Source of the DNA: Dictyocoela muelleri
Lineage: Eukaryota > Microsporidia
Reading direction: 5' to 3'
NCBI GenBank assembly: GCA_016256075.1
Contig: SDVU01000295.1
Coordinates: 1 to 15,697, forward strand
Length of the DNA: 15,697 bases
Part shown: positions 1 to 8,446 of the stretch, one piece after another
How the letters are laid out: the number at the start of each line of letters is the position of its first letter
Position numbering within the stretch: position 1 is the stretch's first letter
Position numbers and translations under genes: made by a program
The notes under the pieces: model-generated
Database searches by the model: none
Told to the model about the DNA's origin: nothing
What the model saw: the letters and a program-made list of their open reading frames with translations, nothing else

Positions 1-648
1 TGAAAAATTGATTTTTTTTATTTATTTTTAAATTTTTTTTCTAACCTGTTGAAACGATATTCTAATATAATTATTAAAAAAAAATTGATATTTTTGGGTC
101 GAAACGCGAAGCAGCCCTTTTGTATGTTTTAAAAGATATATTAAAGGCTTCAAAAAAATAAAAATTTCTAAATGCTTAGGGATTCTTAGATTTTCTTATT
201 AAAAAGACATTAGCTTTTATAAAAAATACTAAAATTGAGAATTAAATACAATCTTGTTTTATATTTTTGCAGTAATTTTTTATCTATAACATATGATTTA
301 TTATAATCAGATTTAATTTAAAGACACGTCACGTTTATATTTAAGACTTCGTTTTTATAAAATATCTATAGCTTTGATATTTATTCAAATCAAAAGGCGC
401 CTATGATTGTTCATCAGTACATTTTATTCGCCTTATAATTTAACAAAACTTAAAAAAACTAAAAAAAAACATTTAACAATATAATTTGTTGATTTATTTA
501 AGCTCCATTGTTTTTTTCATAAAAACCTACTGCCGTTAAAAAATATGATATTGTGAATCTGTAAGTTTTTTACTCGCATTTTTTATCTTTTAACATATGA
601 ATACATCAATGTCTAAATATTTATTTTAGTACAAGACAAATTAGAAAA
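1..648. other. AT-rich stretch without a recognised gene
   Basis: Very AT-rich DNA with runs of A and T. No reading frame of useful length and no RNA gene is visible. The only patches with several G/C bases are around 95-116 and 394-434, and neither matches anything I recognise. A CCC at 114-116 is followed by an ATG, but that frame closes after two codons. Confidence 0.6.
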
Positions 649-846
649 TCATTTCATCAAATTATCGCGATTATCAATATCTATTAAACAATTTTTATTC
701 AAAAGAATAGATGTTGCAACAGACTTTGTAAGATTATGCATTTCACTAAATATTTTTTCATATATCCCTTGTAATTTATTTCTTCTGAAATCCTTTATAT
801 CACCAATAATTTTATTATTTTTGAATTTCTTGTCATTAGGGATCAA
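649..846 (-). pseudogene. Possible decayed small gene with a weak SNARE-like segment
   Basis: A 65-codon frame runs on the minus strand, but its first codon is TTG and the only in-frame ATG is 36 codons in. An ATG with the same CCCTAATG context as the gene at 4254 lies at 836-834, one base out of register with this frame, and its own frame closes after 13 codons. The C-terminal part (SILLNKNCLIDIDNRDNLM) has the hydrophobic spacing of a SNARE core around the zero layer: compare the family pattern V-L-x-R-x-x-x-L-x-x-L-D-x-R. Here Asn stands where R-SNAREs have Arg. The frame stops where the second half of a SNARE helix and the membrane anchor would follow. This may be a remnant of a host gene with an early frameshift and a lost 3' end, or chance. 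The SNARE reading is my inference from spacing only. Confidence 0.25.
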
Positions 847-1135
847 AAAAATTTACTAAAAAAATGTTTTCAAAATAATATTTGCTTTTGAAATTAACAT
901 ATGTATTTTTTAAAAAATAAATGGGATCAAAAAAATCGACAAGATCAAAATTTTCGACAGTCTAAAATTTAAATAAAAACATGTTTACACTTTGATTGGT
1001 GATAAAAAGTGGTTTATATTATATTTATGCCACATTTAAACAATTTTTATAGCGCAAATATTCAATCTCACATTAATTGCTTAGTGATCAAAAAAAAATC
1101 GACATTTATTAGAGACTAAAAATATCGACTACAAC
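841..1135. repeat. Dispersed ATCAAAAAAAT(CGAC) motif copies
   Basis: The motif GATCAAAAAAAT occurs at about 841, 923 and 1086 (the last with a longer A run). At the second and third sites it is followed by CGAC, and CGAC recurs nearby after TTTT or TAT. The copies are short and unevenly spaced, so this may be a decayed repeat family rather than an array. Confidence 0.35.
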
Positions 1136-1203
1136 TGTATAAGAATTTATAATTTGTTCTAAATATTCTGAGGCAAGCATATGGGTCAATAATATTTTTT
1201 TAT

Positions 1204-1243
1204 AAATGGCATTATTTTCTTCACATGGGTAAAAATGCCATTT
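1204..1243. repeat. Short hairpin with 10-bp arms
   Basis: AAATGGCATT at 1204-1213 is the exact reverse complement of AATGCCATTT at 1234-1243, giving a 10-bp stem with a 20-base loop. It lies just before the larger hairpin at 1259-1314. Confidence 0.45.
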
Positions 1244-1258
1244 TATCCATAATATTTA

Positions 1259-1314
1259 TTTTTTATCAATGTTATTATTTCCACCTTGGAGGAAATAATG
1301 ACATTGATAAAAAA
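1259..1314. repeat. Hairpin with 24-bp arms
   Basis: The arm at 1259-1282 is the reverse complement of 1291-1314 with one mismatch, leaving an 8-base loop (ACCTTGGA). It sits in noncoding AT-rich DNA with no gene on either side within 400 bp except the doubtful frame at 649-846. It could be a small inverted-repeat element, or a structured transcript. No target duplication is evident. Confidence 0.7.
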
Positions 1315-1475
1315 TTTCTTGTTAATATTGATTATTCAAAAAACAATAAAAATGGGTTTTATTTTAATTAAAAAAAACATTTATTTTTTAAAAAGTTTGA
1401 ATTTTCTAGACGTTTTTTTTCAAAAAATTCTTAAAAATCGAACTCTAGTCTAGTGTAATCAATTTAAAATTTAAA

Positions 1476-2069
1476 AAAATTTGGACACTCACTATCCATA
1501 AGGGGAATATTAGCTCTTCATACAGAAGAGCGACTGGCCTCTAAAAAATAAAAAATGGTTTTATAGCTAAAACTATTTTTTTATTTATAAACAATTTTGG
1601 AGCGAAAAAAAATATAAAATATGAAATTTGGAAATTTAACTATAAATTGTATTAAAAAAGTAGTATCTTATTTTTATGAAGCTGCGTGCCTCTTAAAATT
1701 TATATGAATTGTCGCATATTTCGATCTAAATTTGGTATTAATAAGAAGAAAAGTTATAGGTTGATTTTGATCAGTATTGTAAATCCGGTGGTTGTGCTGA
1801 TAAATTAGTGAAAATGGGGATTTTCTTATTGAGCGATTGATTTTTTTGATACTTTCATCTATCGGAACTTCTTATATAAAATAAAAAATATCAAATATTA
1901 TGAAAATAATATGGTATATTTGTATATCATATGAGAAGTTCCGATGGATGAAAAGTACGCTACCTATTGCAACAAATAATGTGAAGCTTAAATATGAAAT
2001 TCTTTTATCTGGAGCTCTTCTATATGAAGAGCTACTGCCTCTCTATGGATAGTGATTGTTAAAATTTGT
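1476..2069. mobile_element. MITE-like element with imperfect inverted termini and a nested hairpin
   Basis: The sequence from about 1477 to 1531 recurs inverted at about 2013 to 2069: both ends carry ACTATCCATA and, about 10 bases inward, a palindrome (GCTCTTC-5 nt-GAAGAGC at 1513-1531; AGCTCTTC-5 nt-GAAGAGCT at 2013-2033). The palindrome blocks also match in direct orientation, each followed by ACTG and CCTCT. A second inverted repeat lies inside at 1849-1957. No open frame spans the ~590-bp interior. Terminal inverted repeats without coding capacity suggest a non-autonomous DNA transposon. I could not identify a clean target-site duplication, so the exact borders and the family are uncertain. 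Confidence 0.5.
1849..1957. repeat. Nested hairpin with 29-bp arms
   Basis: The arms at 1849-1877 and 1929-1957 are near-perfect reverse complements around the shared core GAACTTCTTATAT / ATATGAGAAGTTC, and the ~50 bases between them are partly self-complementary too. It lies within the inverted-termini element at 1476-2069 and may mark a second insertion or a structural core of that element. Confidence 0.65.
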
Positions 2070-2225
2070 ATTTTTCCTCATATCTTTTATGCTGGTTTTA
2101 ATTAATAAATAAATTATAATGATTTTTAAACCAAATCAAGATTAACCTCATTAATTCTAATCGTTATTTAAAACATCTGAAACATGTTTTAAATTCATTT
2201 ATTTCATTTTCAGGTTCAAAAAATC

Positions 2226-3101
2226 ATGTCCTTCGAAACTGGCTGTAACCATTACAAAAGAAATTGCTTAATAATCTCATCATGTTGCCAACACACATAT
2301 CCATGCTCATTTTGTCACGACAGTATTGAAAATCATAAAATGGACAACCAAAAAACAAAATTCATGATATGTTTATTCTGCGGCACTACACAAATTCTAA
2401 GCAACACCTGTATCATGTGCTACAAGAGAATGGCAACTTATTTTTGCAAAAAATGTAATTTATTTGATGAAAGTCCCTTTTTTCATTGCGACGAGTGCAA
2501 AATGTGTTTTAAAGGAAAAAAATTTGATTTTTTTCATTGTGATAAATGTAGCTGTTGTTTGGAAATCGGGTTGAAGGATAAACATAGTCATGTCGAGAAT
2601 AGTTTGATGGGATCCTGCCCTATTTGCACAGAATTTGTTTTTGAAAGTATAAATGATTTTGGTGATAGGAATGATAATAAGAAGGTTTTTAAATGTCTAC
2701 CAAAGAAAGGATACGACGGTGAAGGGGATAATAATGACGATAATGGAAATAACACAATTCACGATAATTATAATTCGGAACACAGAAATTACTATAAAAG
2801 AGATGTTTTAATACTTGACTGTGGTCACCCGATTCACAGAGACTGTTATTCAATGTACAAAAAGACGAGTTACAATTGTCCAATTTGCCGTAAATCTACC
2901 GGAGATCCCGAGATTATGAACAAGATGATTCAGGAGTTGATTAAAAAAAATCCAATAGAAAATAAAATTATTTGTGATATTTATTGCTATGATTGCAGGC
3001 AAGTTACACGGTGTAACTATATATTTGTGTTTAACCAATGTATTAAATGTTTATCGTTTAATACGAGAGTAGGTGAGATATTTAATGATGAAGAATATTA
3101 A
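2226..3101 (+). CDS. RCHY1: CHY/CTCHY/RING zinc-finger E3 ubiquitin ligase (RCHY1/Pirh2-like)
   Basis: The 291-residue product follows the RCHY1 (Pirh2) architecture. Residues about 7-70 form a CHY zinc finger (GCNHYKRNC, then CC.H, C..CH, H, C..C, C..C). Residues 74-122 form a CTCHY finger with CKKCNLFDE, HCDECKMC and FFHCDKCSCC. A RING follows: C131/C134, C199, H201, H204, C207, C218, C221. A last zinc ribbon uses C254, C257, C272, C275. Family members transfer ubiquitin from an E2 to target proteins, in nucleus and cytosol. The RING carries an unusual insertion: 64 residues lie between its second and third zinc ligands, against 15 in human RCHY1 as I recall it; the extra segment (about 140-193) is rich in Asn, Asp and Gly. 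All recognisable zinc ligands are kept. Unlike its neighbours, it lacks a C-run before the ATG; instead TTTCAG lies 12 bases upstream. Confidence 0.95.
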   Translation: MSFETGCNHYKRNCLIISSCCQHTYPCSFCHDSIENHKMDNQKTKFMICLFCGTTQILSNTCIMCYKRMATYFCKKCNLFDESPFFHCDECKMCFKGKKFDFFHCDKCSCCLEIGLKDKHSHVENSLMGSCPICTEFVFESINDFGDRNDNKKVFKCLPKKGYDGEGDNNDDNGNNTIHDNYNSEHRNYYKRDVLILDCGHPIHRDCYSMYKKTSYNCPICRKSTGDPEIMNKMIQELIKKNPIENKIICDIYCYDCRQVTRCNYIFVFNQCIKCLSFNTRVGEIFNDEEY

Positions 3102-3723
3102 ATATGGTTAACAAAGTTACTGAATTATAACTTATATGAAATAATGGTTGTTATAATTTCAAGTTTAATTAAAAATAGTTGTTGTAATTATAAATTTATC
3201 CGGTGAATTTTTAATACTTTGCAGTTTTTCAAACTATTTTCAATAAAATATTAATTATCATGATCTTTTACCCAATTTAGAAATTTAACAAAAAATTTAA
3301 TTTTTTATAATGATTTTCCCAAATTTGATTTTTTTATTCAAAACACTTTGTATTGCTAAATTTTTATGAATTAAAAATTTGTGATAAAGACTTTAAATTT
3401 TCTACCTTTCATGCTAATTTTCGTATTTTTTAGTCTAAATTTTAATTTTTAAACCTATTTTCCTAATTTAGAAAATTTATCATCATAAATTAAAAATTTA
3501 AAAAAAAAATAAATAATAAAATTTTTCACAAAAAAATTGTTAAGAAATTAAATTATCCTACTCAATTTAGTAAATTTAACAAAATAAGAATTTCAAAAAT
3601 TTAATTACATAACATAATTGGCCAAATTTATACCATTAATAATCATTATCAAACAAATTTATTCAATTTTAAACTTGACTATAAAATCCTATTTTTAAAA
3701 ACAAATTTCTAAATTTAGAAATT
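3102..3723. other. Convergent intergenic spacer with recurring AATTTAG motif
   Basis: This is AT-rich DNA between two genes whose 3' ends face each other. It contains no reading frame worth listing. The phrase AATTTAG(A/T)AAATTTA, often after CC, recurs with variation near 3274, 3473, 3564 and 3711, which suggests an old dispersed repeat. An ATTAAA overlaps the upstream stop codon and might act as a poly(A) signal. Confidence 0.5.
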
Positions 3724-4254
3724 TTATTTCAAGAAATCTTCAATCTTTTTCAAAAATGAAATTTCATCATCAGAAACACCATTAACATCAAAATCAACAA
3801 TGTCGTCATAAAAAGACGAATAATCACCATCATTAAAACCAACTGATGATTCATTCGCAAGAAGTATATTAAAAAGCTTAATTGATAAATCTTTTCTAAC
3901 AAAAATTTTATCAGACTCAATTTTACCCTTATTAAGACTAATTTCATTTTCCACCTCTTTAATTCTTCGACAAAGTTCAATTTTTTCAGGTTTATTAAGT
4001 TCATTCATTAAATATTCATATTGCTCTTTACGTTTATTATACCTCTCACGTATATTTTCTTCATCAAGAGGAGCACTTCTTAACTTTTCATAGAGTGAGT
4101 TTATGAATGGTAAAGTTTTTAAAAGAACTTCCTTGTTGTGTCTATCTACATCGTGTTTTAAAACAAAAGTCGGTATTTGTGAGACATTAAGTTTTGGAAA
4201 ATTGAAATTGTTAAGAATATGACACATTCTTTGAATTGAATGTTTTGAATTCAT
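3724..4254 (-). CDS. Hypothetical protein, 176 aa, central coiled coil
   Basis: I do not recognise this protein. The 176-residue frame begins at an ATG preceded by ACCCTA, matching the start context of the neighbouring genes, which supports it as a real gene. No signal peptide, membrane segment or zinc motif is visible. Residues about 65-115 are highly charged and probably form a coiled coil (ERYNKRKEQYEYLMNELNK onward). The C-terminal third has an acidic, Asp-rich stretch (about 139-165, NDGDYSSFYDDIVDFD) followed by a short amphipathic helix at the end. The size and make-up would suit a small subunit of a larger complex, but nothing identifies which. It converges on the RCHY1-like gene and is divergent from ABCE1, so it probably has its own promoter in the repeat-filled spacer upstream. 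Confidence 0.75.
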   Translation of the reverse strand: MNSKHSIQRMCHILNNFNFPKLNVSQIPTFVLKHDVDRHNKEVLLKTLPFINSLYEKLRSAPLDEENIRERYNKRKEQYEYLMNELNKPEKIELCRRIKEVENEISLNKGKIESDKIFVRKDLSIKLFNILLANESSVGFNDGDYSSFYDDIVDFDVNGVSDDEISFLKKIEDFLK

Positions 4255-4262
4255 TAGGGTCT
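4255..4262 (-). promoter_or_regulatory. CCC start-proximal motif of the 176-aa gene
   Basis: On the minus strand the ATG is directly preceded by ACCCTA, with CCC at 4259-4257. A similar C-run precedes three other genes here, consistent with the CCC-like start-region signal known from microsporidia. Confidence 0.5.
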
Positions 4263-4284
4263 AAATTTTATCGATTAAAATGCA

Positions 4285-4437
4285 AATTGTTAATAAAAAT
4301 TGTTAATAAAAATTGTTAATAAAAATTGTTAATAAAATGTTTAATAAAAATTGTTAATAAAAATTGTTAATAAAATGTTTAATAAAAATTGTTAATAAAA
4401 ATTGTTAATAAAAATTGTTAATAAAAATTGTTATTAA
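4285..4437. repeat. 12/13-bp tandem array, about 12 copies
   Basis: The unit AATTGTTAATAAA repeats about 12 times, with a 12-bp variant ATGTTTAATAAA inserted twice. The array starts only about 30 bp upstream of the start codon at 4254, so it lies in the promoter region or 5' leader of the 176-aa gene. Copies are nearly identical, which points to recent expansion. Confidence 0.9.
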
Positions 4438-4502
4438 AAACTTTTTTTTATTAATTTTTTAATTTTTTTTGAGAAAACTTTAAAATAAGCATTTTTATGA
4501 AG

Positions 4503-4630
4503 GAGGCTGTAAAACGATCACAATTAAGGTCAAATTTTATTGAAAATAAAAATTAATAACAATTTCATAATTATTATGAATTTTTACCAGTTACTAAACC
4601 CGACCTTAATAGTGATCGGTTTGCAGCCTC
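4503..4630. mobile_element. Small 128-bp inverted-repeat element (MITE-like)
   Basis: The 29-base arm at 4503-4531 begins GAGGCTG and is the reverse complement of 4602-4630 with three mismatches. The interior is AT-rich with a further palindrome (TTCATAATTATTATGAA). The arms are clearly richer in G/C than the surroundings. GCATTTTT occurs on both sides, at 4489-4496 and 4638-4645, but 6 to 7 bases away from the arm ends, so it is only a possible target duplication. The element has no coding capacity. A structured RNA is the other reading. Confidence 0.6.
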
Positions 4631-4904
4631 AAGCCCGCATTTTTTATTATTATTCATTAATGAGACCTTTTTTTTCAGTTTTAATATTTTAATTTAGTAA
4701 TACCGAAGCTATAATTAAAGTAATTATTCACCTTTATATTTTAAAAACTTGAAATTATCTTGTTTAACATTAATATTAATAAAAACAACAAAATATAAAT
4801 ATTTTTGAATTTTGAAGACTATTGCAATATTTTAATCTTCGAAATAATTTATCTTTGTTTAATATTGAATTTAATAGATATTTAAAGGTTATAATGATTA
4901 TTAA

Positions 4905-5028
4905 AGTATTAATATAGATTATTAATTAGTATAGATTATTAATTAATATAGATTATTAACGAATTAATATAGATTATTAACGAATTAATATAGATTATTA
5001 AAATATTAAGAAAGATCATTAACGAATT
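4905..5028. repeat. Tandem repeat of about 21 bp upstream of ABCE1
   Basis: ATATAGATTATTAA recurs five to six times with spacing settling at 21 bp (GATTATTAACGAATTAATAT), first divergent, then regular, then degrading. It ends about 70 bp before the ABCE1 start codon. Confidence 0.8.
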
Positions 5029-5088
5029 ATAATCAACAGACCGGTCTACCATAATTTCGAATAAATTTTATTTAAAAAATTTAGGATT

Positions 5089-5096
5089 ACCCATCT
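5089..5096 (+). promoter_or_regulatory. CCC start-proximal motif of ABCE1
   Basis: TTACCCATCT immediately precedes the ABCE1 ATG, with CCC at 5090-5092, five bases before the ATG at 5097. Confidence 0.5.
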
Positions 5097-6971
5097 ATGG
5101 CCAAAAATTCCGAAAAAAACAAATTAACCCGTCTTGCAATTGTTGACATTGATCTTTGCAAACCATCCGAATGCAACCAGGAATGCAGAAAATCATGCCC
5201 AGTTAATAAAATCGGGAAGCAATGTATAAAAATAGAAGATAAATCAATAATTAGTGAAGTTTTGTGTATAGGTTGTGGTGCATGTGTCAAAAAGTGTCCC
5301 TTCAAGGCGATCACTATTATCAATTTGCCGAGTGATCTTGATAAGGAGATATCTCATCGATATTCAGTAAATGGATTTAAGTTGCATCGGTTGCCAATTC
5401 CGAAGATGGGTAAAGTTGTGGGGCTTGTTGGGACTAATGGTGTTGGAAAAAGTACTGCTCTTAAGATTTTGAGTGGTGAGATTAAACCTAACTTGGGTAA
5501 GATTGATGGTGTTGATTGGATGAGAGTTATTGAGAATTACAAAGGATCTGAATTGCATGGGTATTTTACGAAGCTGCTTGAAGGTGGAATAGAGACGGCA
5601 ATGAAAATTCAATACGTTGATGAACTTCCGATTATTTTGAATAGTGAACATGGTTCAAAAATTGAGAAGAAAACGAAGAAAATGACAGTCGGTGATGCAA
5701 TTAAGTTCGAACGCGAGGTTGAAAATGTTGATGAAATCGTTCAAACGTTGAATTTGGGGCACTTGATGAATAGAGAAATTGACAATTTGAGTGGTGGTGA
5801 ATTGCAAAGACTAGCAATCGCATTGACCTGTATGAAAAATAAAACTGTCTATATGTTTGATGAACCATCTAGTTATTTGGATGTCAAGCAACGTTTAAAC
5901 ATGAGTAAGGCTGTTCGTAATGTATGCAAAGATGATAAATACGTTATTGTAGTTGAACATGATCTAGCCATTTTAGATCTCTTGAGTGACTATGGTTGTG
6001 TGTTATACGGTCAATCAGGTGCTTATGGAGTAATAACGACGCCTTTCAGCATAAAAAATGCGATAAATATTTTTCTTGACGGAATGATTCCGACTGAAAA
6101 TATGCGCTTTAGACAACCCTTAAAATTTAACATGGCTGAAAAACCTGAAATTGAAAGCTCGGGGGAAATCTTGTATCTTCCAATGAAAAAAACGTTTGAT
6201 AACTTTAAATTAAACGTCAAAGGCGGGAAGTTTGGGAAATCAGAAATTATAGTCCTTTTAGGTGAAAACGGGATGGGTAAAACGACATTCATCGGTCTTG
6301 TTTCGGGCAGAATACTCCAAGATTGTGAAGAATGTCTTGGATCATGTACCTGTAATAGGGAAGATTTCGAAAATAAAAATTACCAGACGCTAAACAACCT
6401 GAAAGTCTCTTTAAAGCCTCAAAAAATCCGACCCAAATTTAAAGGAACTGTTAGGAAGCTGCTGATGTCGCAAATAAAAGGATCTTTTTTAGATGAAAAT
6501 TTCCAACTTGATGTAGTCAAGCCTTTCAACATAGACTACTTGATTGACAGTCAAGTAGAAAGTTTAAGTGGGGGTGAATTGCAACGAATAGCAATAATAG
6601 TGTGTCTTGGACGACCTGCAGATATTTATCTTATCGACGAACCATCAGCATATCTAGATTGTGAGCAAAGAATCAACATGTGTCGAATCATAAAGAACTT
6701 CATGTACAAAAATAAGAAAACAGCCTTTATTGTCGAGCACGATTTGATCGTAGCTACGTATTTAGCCGACAAAGTCATTGTTTTCAAAGGTATGCCTGGA
6801 ATTGAAAGTAAAGCAACGCCACCAATGGATCTAGAAACTGGAATGAATGATTTTCTAAAAGATTTGAATATAACGTTCAGACGAGATCCCAGTAACTTGC
6901 GACCCCGAGTCAATAAGCTCGATTCAACTAAAGATAGAGAACAGAAAGAAAAAGGAAAATATTTCTTTTAA
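5097..6971 (+). CDS. RLI1: ABCE1/Rli1, ribosome-recycling Fe-S ABC ATPase
   Basis: This essential cytosolic ATPase splits ribosomes after termination and works in initiation; its need for two [4Fe-4S] clusters ties it to cytosolic Fe-S assembly. The 624-residue product is complete. Cluster cysteines lie at C21, C26, C30, C34, C57, C60, C63 and C67. ABC domain 1 has Walker A GTNGVGKST (112-120), signature LSGGELQR (231-238), Walker B VYMFDEP with E256, and switch H288. ABC domain 2 has GENGMGKTT (389-397), LSGGELQR (490-497), IYLIDEP with E515, and H548. The C-terminus ITFRRDP...KYFF is typical. Between Walker A and the Q-loop of domain 2 there is an extra segment of roughly 15-20 residues with C410, C413, C417 and C419, absent from human ABCE1 as I recall it. 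The short stretch in front of the cluster region fits this start. Confidence 0.97.
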   Translation: MAKNSEKNKLTRLAIVDIDLCKPSECNQECRKSCPVNKIGKQCIKIEDKSIISEVLCIGCGACVKKCPFKAITIINLPSDLDKEISHRYSVNGFKLHRLPIPKMGKVVGLVGTNGVGKSTALKILSGEIKPNLGKIDGVDWMRVIENYKGSELHGYFTKLLEGGIETAMKIQYVDELPIILNSEHGSKIEKKTKKMTVGDAIKFEREVENVDEIVQTLNLGHLMNREIDNLSGGELQRLAIALTCMKNKTVYMFDEPSSYLDVKQRLNMSKAVRNVCKDDKYVIVVEHDLAILDLLSDYGCVLYGQSGAYGVITTPFSIKNAINIFLDGMIPTENMRFRQPLKFNMAEKPEIESSGEILYLPMKKTFDNFKLNVKGGKFGKSEIIVLLGENGMGKTTFIGLVSGRILQDCEECLGSCTCNREDFENKNYQTLNNLKVSLKPQKIRPKFKGTVRKLLMSQIKGSFLDENFQLDVVKPFNIDYLIDSQVESLSGGELQRIAIIVCLGRPADIYLIDEPSAYLDCEQRINMCRIIKNFMYKNKKTAFIVEHDLIVATYLADKVIVFKGMPGIESKATPPMDLETGMNDFLKDLNITFRRDPSNLRPRVNKLDSTKDREQKEKGKYFF

Positions 6972-8068
6972 AAATTACTTCTTCTAAAAAAATCCTTAAA
7001 TGAAATTACTTTCTTTAATGAAATTATTTATTAAGATTTTTTAATCTTAAAATTTATTTCCTTTTGGTACTGAACGAATAAATTTTTTAATCTTAAAATT
7101 TAATGAATTTTTCATTACAGACTAATTTAAACTATTTAATAAGGTTTTTAACATTTATGATTTTAATTTAACAGATATTCCAAATGTAATTTCACCCTTA
7201 AAAATACATTTTATGTTTTAAATTGATATAAAATTAAATTGATATTGAAGTTAAAAATTTTTATAATTGCAAAAAAAATTATATTTGTAAAAAATTATAA
7301 TTAAATTAAAGTTAACATAAGATTAAGGATCTCACAACTGTTAACAGTCTTAAATGAAATTTTAATATAAAAGAATCTTTTTTTATATTGATTTAAAAAT
7401 TAAATTAAACAGTCATTACTTAGAAGATCATTATACAGCTGTTTTATAACTGGTAAGTCTGATTTAATTTCTCTTAAAATAAAAAAATTGATATAATATA
7501 GTATATTATCTCAATGATGAGCAGTTTAAATAAATTTTATGAAAAATCTGTGCTGTTTTAACACGAAATAACCTAAAAAGTAGGATTAAAGTTGAAAATC
7601 AACACTTTAGTTAAATTTATAACACAGATTGGGTCTGAATTATAAAAAATTGTCTATTTCTTACAAACAGAATTTGAATCAATCTAAGTTATTTATGTAT
7701 TCATTAGAATTCATAACTGTACATAATTATCAACTCGTGAGTTGTTCACAACATTTATATTTAGACCTTTGGTTCTTAGTGTTCAAATTATACGTATCTC
7801 ATGTTTTATCTATGAAATTTATTTTTTCTATTTCTTTTTATTAAAGACTTTTAGGTTATTGGCAGTTCTGGTTCTTCTTTGTATAGTTTTTTTTATCAAT
7901 TATTGAAATTTTGCATTAATTACTTCCTGATTAAAAGTCAAAGATTAAACAGATTATAATCTTATAATATCTTTTATAAACTATATAATTACTTTTATTT
8001 ATCTTTGCTTCTTAATGATATTCAATTGCTATTTTGAATAAAATGACATAAATAATTTAAAGCTGTAA

Positions 8069-8320
8069 TTTTTAATCCTATTTTAATCCTATTTTAATCC
8101 TATTTTAATCCTACTTTAATCCTATTTTAACCCTATTTTAATCCTATTTTAATCCTATTTTAATCCTATTTTAATCCTATTTTAATCCTATTTTAATCCT
8201 ATTTTATTTATATTTAATTCCTATTTTATTCCTATTTTAATCCTATTTTAATCCTATTTTATTCCTATTTTATTCCTATTTTATTCCTATTTTATTCCTA
8301 TTTTATTCCTATTTTATTTA
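8069..8320. repeat. 11-bp minisatellite, about 22 copies, two variant blocks
   Basis: The unit TTTTAATCCTA fills the left part; after an irregular junction near 8205-8225 and two more copies, the right part is built from TTTTATTCCTA, differing at one base. Most copies are exact 11-mers, so the array is young and each block seems to have spread its own variant. Confidence 0.92.
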
Positions 8321-8446
8321 CCTGTCATAATCTAAAAATCGTATGTTATTTCAGAAGATTTTTTATTTTGAAAATTTATAATTTTTATCATTAATAATAA
8401 ATTATTATTTATTTTTATAGTTAATCATTAAATTAAATAACCTTAA

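Larger units (their letters stand above)
4255..5096. other. Divergent intergenic region between the 176-aa gene and ABCE1
   Basis: This 842-bp spacer must hold the promoters of both divergent genes. About half is repeat: the 12/13-bp array, the 128-bp inverted-repeat element and the 21-bp array. The remainder is AT-rich and shows no other feature. Confidence 0.7.

Noticed and set aside
2160-2225. 5' leader intron ending at TTTCAG before the RCHY1-like gene
   Set aside because: The acceptor-like sequence is there, but I found no convincing donor and branch site, and the coding frame needs no splicing.
5087-5323. Minus-strand frames opposite ABCE1, the acyl-CoA synthetase, the RCHY1-like gene and the 644-aa gene
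   Set aside because: They lie wholly against well-identified or long plus-strand genes and show no domain of their own; they are shadows of the coding strand.
7629-7844. 71-codon frame on the plus strand
   Set aside because: It starts with TTG, lacks a C-run start motif, shows no domain and has the Phe/Leu/Tyr-rich make-up expected of translated AT-rich spacer.
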